From Salminus brasiliensis (taxonomy: Eukaryota; Chordata; Actinopteri; Characiformes; Bryconidae): a stretch of DNA of 64,000 nt. Made by a program: the position numbers and the translations under genes. This document shows positions 1 through 12,030 of the stretch, one piece after another; the stretch's first letter is position 1; every line of letters begins with the position of its first letter. The stretch covers positions 4,596,640 through 4,660,639 of the forward strand of contig NC_132901.1 in assembly GCF_030463535.1 (NCBI RefSeq), given 5' to 3'. Under the pieces are notes generated by a model. It was given only the letters and a program-made list of their open reading frames with translations, had not been told where the DNA came from and ran no database searches.

Positions 1-140
1 TCTCTGGATAAGTACATGTTTTTGTTCTAAACACTGGCATAATTTGCGGCAAGTGATGTTTTTTTTATTAAGGGGAGCTATTTTGAAGTGCGCGCACGTT
101 TTTTGAACTCCATCTCGCGCGCCTCGTTAACAGCACCTGG

Positions 141-158
141 AGGGAGAGAGAGCGAGCG

Positions 159-213
<55 letters not shown>

Positions 214-240
214 AGAGAGAGAGAGAGAGAGTGAGAGAGT
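141..240. repeat. (GA)n microsatellite
   Basis: An almost pure GA dinucleotide run of about 100 bases, with GAGC interruptions at its left end. It lies just upstream of a possible noncoding first exon. Open frames across it are low-complexity artefacts. Confidence 0.95.
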
Positions 241-338
241 GCTGCTGACCTGCTGAACTCTCATAGTGCAACACAAGTCCCAGCGGTCTTCATTCTCCTT
301 ACTGTGGCTGCTGCTCTCATGCTTGGAAGTGTAATTTG
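241..338 (+). other. possible noncoding first exon of the zinc-finger gene
   Basis: The stretch ends in TTTG followed by a good donor, GTGAGTAT, at 339. The next acceptor that fits the downstream gene is TTTTGTCAG ending at 1228, ten bases before its ATG. A short 5'-UTR exon spliced across about 0.9 kb would explain this. The interval 339-1228 holds no other supported gene and is AT-rich, with GCTAGC/GCTAAG-type short repeats near 455-510. A TATA box or CpG island is not evident. Confidence 0.35.
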
Positions 339-1238
339 GTGAGTATATTTAAAAATAGTTTAATTGTAGTTCGTTTTTGAGGTAAATAAAACTGGTAGTT
401 TGTCCGTTTACTTTGCCTGTAACTTGGCTTGTCGTAATGGGGAACAGCTAACTTGCTAAGCTAAGCTAAGCTAGTACCTAACCTAGGTTAGTTAACTAGC
501 TAGCTAGCCAACGTTAAAGAAGAAAGTTAACTTAAGTTAGGCTAATTAGGTAACGTTATTTTACATCTAAATACCCATAATAGTTGTTAATGTCTAAACT
601 TGGTTAAACTATAGTTATTTTCTTGGTACTTTACAGTGTGTTTAAACTTGTATTTCCCATATTCACATTTAGTTTGAGTGAGTTTGATATTCCTGCACTG
701 ACAACAGAAAATGCAGTGAAATAGAGAGGTTTAGCTAGAGATTGATAGTGGAAAGGCCATGAAAGCAGAGTCTAAACTTTAATTGTTTTTGCTGTGTGTT
801 CATTTAAAATTGCCTAATGTCGATGTAGTTAGCTTCTGAAATGTTTTGTTATTTTGCATGCTTAAGGATTTAATGATAAGAGCAGATAACGTAGATGTAA
901 ATGCAATTCATTGGTGCTTTTGATTTTTTTTTATCATTACAAACAAAATCATTATTCTCTGGCATTGACTACTGTGTACACATTGATACATTTGTTGCAT
1001 TGTCAAAGAGATTTGTATTTGTGTGTGCACGAACAGGAGGGTACACTAAAGATGAACGTGTCCAGCCCCTAAAACATAACTGCATAGGTAAGTATAATAT
1101 GAGTTAATTAAGTGCTAATTTTGTAAAGCAAATTTAGAGCAGAGAGAAATATAACAGAAATTTTAGAAATATAGAGCTCCTACCTCAACAAGTATTAGCT
1201 TTTTGTCACTTGCCTGTCATTTTGTCAGTTGGTTTATA

Positions 1239-4193
1239 ATGGCAGATATGGAGTGGAAATGCAGGTTATGTGATGCCTTCTCTGATACTCGTGGCAAGTT
1301 ACTTTGTCATTACCGCTTGCAACATAACCACTATTCAAAAGTCTGTCCTTTGCCATGTCTTTACGACTCGTGTATTTGCACATTTCGGTCATTCAATGCA
1401 CTTAAAATTCATCTTTCAAGGATTCACAAAAACACAAAAGGGACAAGTCAAGGGGGACAAGGAGTGCAAGTGGTGTATACATGTCCCTTGTGTGGGTTTA
1501 AGCAGCCTTTTTCAGAGAAAACACTATTCACTCATTTAAGAGGGCATTTGAGGACCCATGAAATGGTAACATGTCCATATAAGAGCTGTGCCTATAGTAC
1601 TAATGTGTACACTTCCTTTAATGCTCACAAAAGCAGAACACATGGAGACTCTAGTAGTGCAGATCTATTTAATCATGTCTCTACTGATGAAGACTCTGTA
1701 GGCCTAAGTGCTGCTGGTTCTTCTGTGGAAAATGTTGACCTGTGTGAGGGGTTGGGACCATCTGAAAATGAAGACACATTAGATGATGAGGATGATGGTC
1801 TGTGTGACATGAACCAGTTAAATATACAGTTGCGTCAGAATTTAGCCTCTCTTTTTTTGAAGATGCAGGCTATACTTCATGTTTCTGATCTAGCAGCGCA
1901 GGAGATCATCATTTGGGTCAGGTGTTTCTCTTGTCTAGACCTCTTCTGAAACAGAACATAAGTGAGGTGTTGCAGAAACATTCCACCATTGTAAATGATG
2001 CTGTTCTTGAGGAAGTTGTTAGTGTTGTCATGGACAGTAATGTTTTTGTCAGGGCAACAGCTGAAGGGGCAGAATTATCCTCCAATAAACGAAGGAAGTC
2101 CTATATAGAGAGGGCCTATCCTGTGGTCATGCCTTTCCAGTATGTCATTGAACATGGGCACGCAGCTGTGTATGTCCCTATACTTCCAATGATTCAGGAG
2201 CTGTTCAAACATACTGATGCATTTGATAAAATTCAAGAAGCACGTTGCTCTCAGCCCAGTCACTACATGAGCCATCGAGATGGTTCATATATTCATGCAA
2301 ATGAACTGCTGTCAGCATCACCTGAGCTGAAATTGCCATTAATTTTATATGTTGATGAGCTAGAAGTTTCAAATCCTTTAGGTACTTCAAGGAAAATACA
2401 TAAACTCTTATCAGTATACTGGGTTCTTGCAGATCTGCCTAGCAAATATCGATCAGCCTTGCATGTCATACAGCTGGCATTATTATGTAAAGTGGTGGCT
2501 GTTAACTCTGGTAAGAGGAGCCGAAATAACCCAGAGAGTGAGTCACCCCACTGCAACATCAAAAGACCTCGTCGAGCAGAGGTGAACTATCTACCAAATT
2601 TCCCAAGAGGAGAGGATGCCTCAAGTCTGGAGCGACTAAGAGTGCAAGTGGTAGAAGAAGTATCAAAGATGGATAAAAATCTACAGATGATAGAGAGACT
2701 AATGCAAACTACATATGCATTACGCCGGAAACAAATAATTGCCGACAACCCATCCCAATCTGTCAAGGACCTTCTGGAAAATTGGCCTGCGCTTCGAATA
2801 GAGTCACAGGTAACTTTTTCTTAACTTTCTTGTTACATTTATCCTCATACTGGTATTTGTAGAATCAGATTTCTAGAAAATTTTATTGAAAACTTCTTTA
2901 TTGCAATCTTCTGTACTCCAAGGTTTGTGATGTGATAGGAATTCCAATTTATAAACAAATTTTAAATGCAGATTGTAATGTACTGTAAAACAACAAATTA
3001 TACAATTGAACATTAATCTTATTTGTATTTCTATGCCTGAATGTTTAGGTTTGTGCAGAATTTCACAGGATCAGAAATATCAACTTGCGAAGCAAGTTCT
3101 ATGCAGAGTTGGACAAACATACACCGAGGTTATTGGCTGTCTACCGGCAGAAGGCTGCACGTACTGGCAAGACTGCGGAAGCTCTGAGGAGCATATTTAG
3201 TGCTTATGATCTTCTGGTATGTGACCACATTTAGTATTAATTTTAACAAAGATATTGCACAAATTTTATGCTTCTTCTGTTTTTTCTTCTGCTTTCCCTG
3301 TTTCTTCCTATCCTGCATCTACTGCTGCTTCTGTTGTTTTACTCTTCATTTGTTTCTTCTCATTCCCTCATCTAATCTAAAGAGTTTCACATCTATTTAC
3401 AGGAGCAATGTGATGTAAACCACAGACGTACTGCTGCGCTTCGAGCCCTCCCTGTGTTCCTTTGTGAAGATGACTCTGCTTTTTTCAGGACTTGGAACGT
3501 AAGTTACTAAATATGTACAGGGTTAGTCAAAAGTTGCAGGATACCCTTTTATTAAATGGTCACCATATATTATTACTGAAATAAATGGCGTCCTTTTATT
3601 TCAGTACAAGAAGTATTTTTGCTCTCAACAGTAATTGTTCAATTTTATGTCTTGGGACACTTTGTGCCACTACTTAACCAAAAATATTAAAAAATCTATA
3701 ACCCTCATGTTTTACATTTGAAGACATCCCACCAACACCACTGAATCTTGTATGCTTGTTCTGCTTTGGAAAGAAAGCATAAGTTGGAAGAAAGAAATCA
3801 AAGATTGGAATTATTGTTGTATGTGTGTTTACTATTTTGTTTGTTTTTGTTTAATTTATTTTTCAGACTGAGAAAGAGAGTGAACCGGACATCGCAGACT
3901 TGGCAGTTGGTCTTCTCACCATGGTGAATGAAGACCCAAGTTCCCCTGTTCAATTCAGCCCTGCAAGGATTGCCATTGTGCTGGAAGGTGACATTGTGCT
4001 GAATGACCTTTCTTATTTGGCTGATGCTTTTCTCATGTTACTTGGTTTAATGTATGCATTAAACATCTGCTATCCAAAAAAACTGATCCACACCTTCCAC
4101 TTCATTCAGAAAGTCATTATGGGCTTGGATGACTTTAAACCACTAACACCCAGGCTGCTAAATCTAAAAAATGATCTGCTAGGGAGGGTGTAA
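1239..4193 (+). CDS. C2H2 zinc-finger protein with SAMD3-like C-terminal region (one frameshift)
   Basis: Coding pieces are 1239-about 1910, about 1911-2809, 3049-3216, 3403-3498 and 3867-4193. The last three are whole-codon exons with GT/AG borders. The ATG at 1239 opens MADMEWKCRLC. Four C2H2 fingers lie at residues about 8-29, 40-63, 82-103 and 112-135, followed by an acidic linker. Next comes a conserved block with NPLGTSRKIHKL and YWVLADLPSKYRSALH, a basic NLS-like KRPRR, and a tail with KFYAELDKHTPRLLAVYRQK and YALNICYPKKL. From memory of the family, this matches the multicopy teleost 'sterile alpha motif domain-containing protein 3-like' or uncharacterised proteins; no SAM domain is visible here. 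The oddity is at 1905-1913: reading shifts from frame 0 to frame 2 without a usable intron (the only GT..AG there is 22 bases). This suggests loss of one base, or a sequencing error. Function is unknown. The zinc fingers suggest nucleic-acid binding, and the many copies in fish suggest a transposon link. Confidence 0.72.
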
Positions 4194-4306
4194 TTGGCGA
4201 ATGATACACTCCCTTTTGATGGGACTTTTGTAGGTTCTGCCTGTTGTAAATTCCTGTTGAAGCATCACCTTTCTATGCTCTGTTAGATAAACCTGCTGTT
4301 GTGGTA

Positions 4307-4337
<31 letters not shown>

Positions 4338-4621
4338 CTAGATTGCATTACCACCTCTTTAAATTCCAAGTTCCAAAAATTGTTCTGTTGGAGAGTCACA
4401 AATATGTTCAGAAAATATGCCAGTTTTTTTTTTTTTATTATTGTTGCCATGGTACAGGCCATTGTACACAGAATTGTTACTGCACAGGTACACATTACTA
4501 AGCATTAAGGGCTTAACTAAACATGCTTAACATATTTTGTTTAATACTATATTTTATTTTATTGTATTTTATGGAATATTTTTTCAGTTTATTGTATGCA
4601 GAGCAGCCCTATTAATACATG

Positions 4622-4960
4622 GCTAGGCCTGTCACGATTGCTGTAATGTATTGTACTATATACTGGCCCAAAGATTATTGCAATAGTAAAATAATAAGTT
4701 ATTTTAAGGCATATGTATGTGACAGATATAATGATAATATAATGGCATGATAATGCAATTAAACCCTTTTAAAGAGCAATGTACTTTTAATAATTATTAA
4801 TATTAAGAATTTGTGAGTGGAATATAAGTAAATACTCATTATGCACAAGTTAAGCAAATAAAATGAAACCAAAAAAGCTGACATACTTGCTCCTCATTTG
4901 CTTTATTCATTAAACCCATTGTACCATTAGTCAATGTGATTATTGTGACAAGCCTATGCA
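4622..4960. mobile_element. hAT-like MITE, decayed
   Basis: The left end TAGGCCTGTCACGAT and right end ATTGTGACAAGCCTA are near-perfect inverted repeats (13 of 15 bases). The interior is AT-rich and noncoding. TIRs of this kind occur on nonautonomous hAT elements in fish. No 8-base target duplication survives. A poly-T run (about 4304-4337) and otherwise featureless 3'-flank sequence of the preceding gene lie to the left. Confidence 0.55.
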
Positions 4961-5149
4961 AAGCCATACATTTTTTTTTTTTTTTTTGGTTTAAATGGTG
5001 TAATGTGTTTTGACTTCAGCAAAGTTTTATTGTACCTCAGAATGGGTTTTATATATTTGTTGAAATGAGTGGTTTATGACTTGCATCCTGGTTACTGATT
5101 TGCTAAAATAAAATGTTAATTTTAGCAGATTAACGTTTCCTTGTTTTAT

Positions 5150-5636
5150 ATTTATTTTTTGTGAAGGTATTTTGAGTTAAGTTAACTCAATTACTTTGTG
5201 GTAATTAGTTTCCTCAAATGTTTTAAGTAAAGTATTAGTCAAGTATGAGTATTTTCTAGTTGAAATGTTTGAGTAAATGAAAAGTGTGTCTGACACAATA
5301 TTTTTAATTTAAACTTAATACAACTTTTTGAGTATTCCAAACTATTACAGTATACATTTTGAGTTCATTAAAAGTAGTTTAGTATAGTTAAGAAAACATT
5401 TAAATATTAAGTACAACATATACAGTTATTTTAAGTAAAGTTAGACTGAATTTAAATAGTTCTAAAAATGTAATAATATTGAGTACAAGATAATAAGGTT
5501 TATAAATTTCAGTGCACATAAAAATGTTATATTCTTTGCACTTAAAATAATAGTTTGTCTACTTAAGTAGTTTGTGGTAATCAGTTTCCTCAAAAAATTT
5601 GAGTTAACTGAACTTATTCGGGTTTACAGTGTAGTT
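5150..5636. mobile_element. MITE-like AT-rich repeat ending TTTACAGTGTAG
   Basis: An AT-rich, noncoding segment full of GAGTTAA/TTAAGT words. Its right border TTTACAGTGTAG is the reverse complement of a left border (CTACACTGTAAA) that opens similar sequence near 35457 and 52538. A nonautonomous DNA element is the likely explanation; the superfamily is not recognised. Confidence 0.4.
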
Positions 5637-6785
5637 GTTTCATATGGTTTTACATCACTTAACCCCTATATCCCAGTGAATGACATGGAGAACACACTAG
5701 CACAGTGAGCCCTGGCTTCGACTAAGTTGTTCATTGCTGTTGTGTATCTCTACTGATTCACAGATACACATATTTCTAAGGATACACAGCACTGCCTGAT
5801 CTGTATATCTTTTGCTGCTGGCCAAGAGAACTGGCTGGATGTCACGGTGTGGTGGAGCTTGGAGGCGGACATAGGATGCAGGTATTATTAAAATAGGAAA
5901 ACAGAACAAACAGGCTACAAACCGAGGAACATAAAACAGAGGCAGAGATGACAGAACAGGGGCAGGCATGACACGAGACCTGGTGCCAGCAACATCCACA
6001 ACATTCAATTTTTGATTCATCTGGTTAAAAAACATTCCAGAAGTTCCAGAAGTCCTGGTGTTGGTCAAGGAGTCTCTGGGACATGTTCATTTGCATAGAG
6101 CTCTTCATATGAGTCCTTGCAGTCATTTGAAGCAGTTGATTTGAGATCTGCTGTAAATCCTGAATTCATATAAACATCATCACACATCTCTGGTTCTGTT
6201 CTCCTTCAGAACATTTTAGACCAAGTAGAAAAATCTTGATAATAATTGTTGGTTTAATTGCAGACTACAATCCTCAGAGCCTCCAGCTCTCAGACTGACT
6301 CAGTTTTGGGGTTTGTATAATATATATATGCTGCTCTCAGGACAGGAAGTTGAGGCCTCAGCTAGTCAGCACAAACCACAGAGCATTCTCACAAGCCCAC
6401 CTCTCAATCTGCTTTCTTGTGTCTCTGTAGATTCAGTTTATTCAACATGTTATAATGTGTGTGTTCTCTGTGTAAGTTTAACTGTAGTGCCTCAGGATTC
6501 AGGATTCAGGGTCTGTATGTGTGTTTGGGGACTCTCTGAGTGACAGCCTTCAACCATATTTACACTCTCAATATTGAGTACACACACACACAAACTCATA
6601 TTGACTACTCTTATTCACAGTTGATTCATGCTGAAGTGTGTGTGTGTGTGTGTGTGTGTTTCAGATGCTCATTGTTGTTTGCTGTGAGCTTTGTGAAAAA
6701 CCACATTAACAGGAAACTGAAACCCACAGAATATGTCTGGGCTTCCTACGCTTCGCTGGGCGTAGGTTCACGGCACAGCTGTGTG

Positions 6786-6823
<38 letters not shown>

Positions 6824-7119
6824 GTTTCTGGTTGAACTCCACCCCCATTTCTAGACAGCAGAGGTTGGTAGGGGGACGATTATCCCTGTTGATTCACACT
6901 GAGAGCTGAATGAAGATGTTAATAAGGATATAGAAGACACCATAATCACTGGGCCTGGGATTGATCTTGGATACACTGGACAACATGGACCTAATGTCTC
7001 ACTTGTTGGAGTGTAATTATTTTTTTTTTTGGGGGGGTATCTAATAAATTGGCCAGACTTAGTGGAAAGCCAAAATATTGGGCCACTGACTAATGCAGAT
7101 TGAACCCAGACAGCTAATG
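5637..7119. other. gene-poor interval with an unclassified repeat and two inverted microsatellites
   Basis: No gene is supported. The segment 5815-6005 (GTCACGGTGTGGTGGAGC onward) has the GGA/CAGG-rich, purine-biased look of a dispersed repeat, but I cannot name it. A (TG)n tract at about 6634-6660 and a (CA)n tract at about 6787-6821 flank about 125 bases. The one longer minus-strand frame (5697-6068) reads the repeat and has no domain. 6240-6560 has no recognisable coding signal. Confidence 0.5.
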
Positions 7120-7290
7120 TTAATGGTAACATTAATGGGGAAAGCTTTGGCCTTAAAGTTTGAGAAGCAGGCCTGAAACCTGAAGGTTGTTGGTTCAGTT
7201 CCCTGACCTGCAGGAAGTGAAGGTGTAAGGAATGATGGAACATGGCGTTCACCTCCATTAACATTCAGTGCCCATTAGCAAGGAACTTCA
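7120..7290 (+). repeat. possible tRNA-derived SINE
   Basis: GGTTGTTGGTTCAGTTCCC at about 7186 resembles a pol III B box with its arm. It is preceded by a GGGGAAAGCTTTGGCC stretch where an A box would lie. The part after the B box (CCTGCAGGAAGTGAAGGTG) is not the common fish tail seen at 39.4 kb, so this is a different or decayed family. No target duplication was identified. Confidence 0.35.
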
Positions 7291-7299
7291 CTGCAAATT

Positions 7300-8640
7300 A
7301 CTAACCAGGTGCTGAGATGACTGACCACCACTCTGTGTGTGTGTTCTCGGCCTCTAGGATGTGTTTAATTCAAGTTCTATTGTACATGGATGAATTCTGT
7401 TTAGCCAAGGCTGAGGGAAATAAAGCTACACAACAGATTATTACATTCAAATATAATGTTAATATAATTTTAATTACACGATTATCCACTCCAATATTTG
7501 CCCTCATCAGGTCTCTTCGTCAACCTCCGTCTTGTCTCATCAGTCAGTGTGTTCACCTGCTACCCATTAAAAGTACCCGGACTGAAAAACTGTAGTAAAT
7601 GTAGTAGAATAATGAGAGTTCAGTATATGGAAGTGAGAAACCGTGAACCTCAAACACCGCTGTCTTCTATATCAAAAGCAAAACCCACATAAGTAAAAAC
7701 CCCCAAATCATATCAGTGTTGATTCATTTTATTTACACTCCCCAACATTTACACACACCCAGCCATCTAACAAGTCTAAGTCTTTTCAGGCCAAATGTAA
7801 TGGATACTTTGGGAAAATATTGAAGCAAGGCTTAAAAAGGATGAAAGCTATTGCTAGCAGACTGGGTGAAGCACCGTTCGGAGAAAGTGGGAGAGTTGCA
7901 AAAGTCATGCAACATACAAAGGAGAGTTGTCACATGATGAATGATAGAGAGCTGGTGAAGCCAGAGAGCGAGCTTGTATGTGCTAGGCTTGTATGTGCTA
8001 AGCTAACCCTATCTGACTATGCTGCAGTCTGTTTAGCTAGCTAAATGCATACTATACTGATTGGACACTGTTAAATTGTTAAAAGCTGAGCTAGGCTAGG
8101 CTAGGCTATGTGGCTGTGTGTCATCACAGTGTCATAAACCAGCCAATCTTTTTTTTCACAAGCTCACCATAAAAAGCATATAACAGGGTTGTAAGACGGC
8201 ATCTGGACATTTTCACCCTAAAGTCACATATGTACAGTTTACACATTAAATAACAACTTAAAATAATCAAGAAATGCATTCTTTAGATCCATAATTGTGT
8301 TCGTCGCTCTGATGTTGAGCCAAACTCTCGAAGAGGAGCAGATTCACGCAGACAAGCTTCTCCTGTTTACTTCAGTGGATGGGAGGACTCAACAGCAGAC
8401 TCTCAGACAGAACTACTTGGTTTTCTGAATGGATCAGTTGATGATCTTTAGTTCATCTATGAGAGAAAATCAAATTCATTAGAAATGTGGAATGATAGAT
8501 GGGCTGGACATTCAGAACCGTGCATGGAAATCTAAACAGACATAAAGAAGCTAAACTCAAATTTTATTATAATATCTCATAATTGTAAAAGTGTATGAGG
8601 GTGAGAGAACTCTGCTGCATTCACACCTCCAGCACACACA
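7300..8640. other. intergenic, no gene seen
   Basis: AT-rich sequence with only short frames, none with a recognisable domain or splice context. GCTAGGCTAGGCTA-type short direct repeats occur at about 8090-8110. Confidence 0.6.
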
Positions 8641-8662
8641 GGAAACTGTTGGTGGTACTTGG

Positions 8663-8672
8663 TCACTTCCTG
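8663..8672 (+). promoter_or_regulatory. ETS/PU.1-like core upstream of CLEC-1
   Basis: TCACTTCCTG lies about 105 bases before the CLEC-1 ATG. Read on the coding strand it shares ACTTCCT with the upstream regions of genes A-D. ETS factors such as PU.1 bind GGAA cores in promoters of myeloid lectin genes. Binding here is inferred from sequence and conservation within the cluster only. Confidence 0.4.
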
Positions 8673-8777
8673 CATTAACTCCACTAATGCAGTTAAACTA
8701 GCCGAGCCGTGCAGCAGTGCTGTAGTGTTCCTACAGAGACGCAGTAATTCAGTGTTTCAGTCTTTCAGAGATTAGAG

Positions 8778-11218
8778 ATGTCTCTCAGTGTTTATGATGA
8801 AGTGATTGGAACTGAGGAGCTGAACAGAGGAGATAGGGTGGAGATGGTGGTGGAGATCTATGAGAGCGCAGATGCTGTTAGAGGACATGACCCCAACACA
8901 GAGGCGGAGGCCGTCAGCATGTGGAGGAAGCTACAGACACAACAAGCAGGTATCATTACTAATCCTTTATTAAATCTCTTCTTTTAGAGACAGTAAATAC
9001 TAGAATACTGGAACACTGAGCTGTATTCTGTAGGAGGTCTACTGTAATGCTGCACTTCTGGACTAGGTAAACTGTTTTAGTGGTGGTAAAGAACAAGCAG
9101 CATTACTACAGTACAGCTATCAGTGCATCTTTGTATTGGACTGTAGAGAACATTAGTAGATCACAGGTTCAATAGATCAGTTGATCACAGCATGGGTTTT
9201 ATACAGTTCTAACAAAGACATTGTGGTTTGGTGTGAAGTCAGACCAGTGAAGTCAGACCCCCAAAATAAAGTGAAATACAGCCAGCCCATTAATCAAAGG
9301 GTAAAAAGAATGGCTACTTCGAGACAGTATGGAGCAAGACTAAAAGTTAATGCTAAGCTGACCAGGAAAGAGAGAAGCCTTGAACAGAGGAAGTGACACT
9401 GTGGGTATCTGCAGAGAACATGAGTAACTGTGCAGTAGTGTAGTTAAGCGAGGTTGACTGGGTGCTATGCTAAAAGCTAACCCAACAAACCATCTACGAT
9501 CTCTTCAACTAGCTAGCTAATTGAGAAAAGGCAGCAGGTTTTGCTGAGTTTGGATTTGTAGCCAGCTGTTTGGGCTTAAGTAAGGTAGCTAGCAGGCTAA
9601 GCACCACAGCACATACTATGTTCCAGTTAACTGAGGCTCTAATCACACTCATTTAGAGGAAAAGGCCTCAAATCTGAGAGCACAGAGTCTCAATCCAGCG
9701 TGCTCCTCCTTCTGTGTTCATCTCTTAGAGTCACTGGGGAGAGTTTACCTGTGTTTAAACAGTGATACTGGTTCTGACTGAAGCTCATGTATCTGTGTTT
9801 CCTCCATAGAGAGACATTCTGCAGGAAGCAGACGCTACAGACTGACTGCAGTGTTTCTGGGGCTGCTGTGTGTTCTCCTGCTGACTGCCATCACACTGCT
9901 GTGGATCAACTTCAACAACCTGACTGCAGAGAGAGACCAGTTACACACCAGTAACACCAACCTGACTGCAGAGAGAGACGGGCTGCAGAGAAGACTTTCT
10001 GAACTGGGTCAGTGAATAACTGCAGCTTTTAATTACACTCACTTACCACTTTATTAGGAACACCATTCTAATACAAGGGGTTTCAGTTTAAACCATGAAA
10101 GATCTTCACACACCATTACACTAAACATCAGGTTGATCTGTTGACTCAAGGTCAGGCTGGTTCCATGAATTCCTGCTGTTTATGAACTCGGCACTGGAGT
10201 GAGGGCAGCAAATTCTGGAGTGAAGACTAACTGACATTTGTGACCTGTGTCTGCATGATTTTAACATGTGCTGGTGCCACGTGATTGGCTGATTGGGAGA
10301 TTGGGGGTTGCATGACTGAGACAGTGTTCCTAATAAAGTGTCTGGTTCACTAAGAGCTCTAGTGATTGATTACAGCTCTTAGCTGAAGAGTTTAACTTCA
10401 TTCCATTAGGTGATGAAACAGAGAGACTGAAATATGATATATTATATTTGATATTAATGGAGAATATGAATGATCTAGTGTTTAATGGAGGAAATGCAGA
10501 GAAAAACTCCTCCTTTATTTGATCTGTAGAAAAAGCCACTCAGGAGGGATGGATCTGCTTCAACTCCAGTATCTACTACATCTCTACTGAGAAGAAGAGC
10601 TGGAGTGAGAGCAGAGAGCACTGCAGAGAGAGAGGAGCAGACCTGCTGATCATCAACAGCAAAGAGAAACAGGTGAGAGAGAAAGGATGTGGGGGGGGGG
10701 GGGGTAGAAATCAGAATGTACTGTTAGTCAGTCAAGTTGTTGATTGGTTGGTTAGAACACAAGAACAGAGAAAAGCAGAGTTAGAAGAACACAGATCAGC
10801 ACAGTTACAGGAACAGTTAAAAGAACAGGGAAGAGCACACTTAAGATAACTCAATTAGGAACACAGAAGAGTTACAGTTACAGAAACAGAAAAGTTAGAG
10901 AAACAGAGCACAGTTAGAAGAACACTTAGAAGAACACAGATCAGCACAGTTAGAAGAACACAGATAAGCACAGTTAGAAGAGCACAGAAAAGCACAGTTA
11001 GAAGAACAGAGTTAGAAGAACAGTTAGAAGAACGGAGTTAGAAGAACAGTTACAAGAGCACAGGTTCAAGTGCTGATCATCTCTGTGAACTCCAAACATG
11101 ATGGATTAGTTCAGTTTACTTTAATGAGGGACTGATTAGATACACTGGGTACTGGATGAGAACTGGAAACACTGGACATCCTTAAGAAGAGCTTTGAAAA
11201 CACTGACACTCACCCATA

Positions 11219-11278
<60 letters not shown>

Positions 11279-11744
11279 ACTCATCAGGTCAAAAAAGTTT
11301 AAACTGATCACATGATCAAATATGTGTATCTTCAGTGTGTGTGTGTGGTGGATTGCTGGAAATGTGTAAGCAGTTATTTACTTCCACAGACGTTTATTAA
11401 CAAGCTGAGAGGAGGTCAGAAAGCTTGGATTGGTCTGACTGACAGTGAAAGAGAGGGGGTCTGGAAATGGGTGGACGGCTCAGCACTGACCACTGAGTAA
11501 GAGAGCACTGAACTGAACTCTGATCATGATGCAGTTACTGACTCTAACTCCTCACTGCTCTGATAAACACACTGATCCTCTGATTCTCTCTCTCAGATTC
11601 TGGAAAACTGGAGAATCCAAAGGATCAGATGAAGACTGTGTCATAACTGGATATGAGTCTGATCCTGTAAAGAACTGGGCGGATTTTCCCTGTAAAGATC
11701 AGTTTGTTTGGATCTGTGAAAAGAGAATATTAATGAGGGAGTGA
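8778..11744 (+). CDS. C-type lectin receptor CLEC-1 (type II membrane protein), intact
   Basis: Exons 8778-8949, 9810-10007, 10530-10672, 11390-11496 and 11597-11744, all with GT/AG borders and matching phases (1,1,0,2), give 255 residues. Residues 1-57 are cytoplasmic with SVYDEV (fits the ITIM pattern S/I/V/L-x-Y-x-x-I/V/L) and VEIYESA. A membrane segment lies at about 70-90 ([16 protein letters not shown]). The stalk is short: two 14-residue repeats, each with N-L-T. The lectin domain (about 124-255) has [19 protein letters not shown] and the four short-form cysteines (EHC, EDC, FPC, WIC). The calcium/sugar site is altered: EPN or QPD is replaced by ESK, and WND by WAD. Classical calcium-dependent mannose or galactose binding is therefore doubtful. 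It is a member of the CD209/CLEC4/NK-receptor-like fish family and lies on the strand opposite to its relatives at 22-64 kb. Confidence 0.88.
10047..10340. mobile_element. MITE with 17-bp perfect terminal inverted repeats
   Basis: The element begins CACTTTATTAGGAACAC and ends GTGTTCCTAATAAAGTG, an exact 17-base inverted repeat, and is about 294 bases long with no coding capacity. It sits in intron 2 of CLEC-1. This terminal sequence is widespread in fish genomes as a short nonautonomous DNA transposon. Confidence 0.85.
10740..11060. repeat. GTTAGAAGAACACAG minisatellite in CLEC-1 intron 3
   Basis: Irregular tandem copies of a unit like AGTTAGAAGAACACAGATCAGCAC fill most of intron 3. A (CT)n-(CA)n run follows at about 11221-11277. 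They are noncoding and likely length-variable. Confidence 0.8.
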
Positions 11745-12030
11745 GCCTGTGTGTGTGTGTGTTTGTGTGAGTGTGATGGTCAGTGTGTGTGATGGTTAGT
11801 GTGTGTGATAGTTAGTGTGTATGATTGTTAGTGTGTGTGTGTGTGTGTGTATGATTGTTAGTGTGTGTATGACTGTTAGTGGGTGTGTATGACTGTTAGT
11901 GGGTGTGTTTGATTGTTAGTGTGTGTGTGATTGTTAGTAGGTGTGTGATTGTTAGTGAGTGTGTATAATTGTTAGTGGGTGTGTATGATTGTTAGTGGGT
12001 GTGTGATTGTTAGTGGGTGTGTGATTGGTG
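11745..12030. repeat. GTGTGTGATTGTTAGTGG minisatellite
   Basis: About 15 degenerate tandem copies of a roughly 18-20 base TG-rich unit directly after the CLEC-1 stop codon, presumably inside or just beyond its 3' UTR. An AATAAA at 12229-12234 lies beyond it and could serve as a polyadenylation signal. Confidence 0.8.

Noticed and set aside
68-274. Minus-strand Ser-Leu-rich open frame
   Set aside because: Translation of the GA/CT microsatellite.
5697-6068. Minus-strand 123-codon frame
   Set aside because: No domain, no splice context, and it overlaps a purine-rich dispersed repeat.
6851-7264. Minus-strand 137-codon frame
   Set aside because: Covers the SINE-like segment and flanks; no recognisable protein feature.
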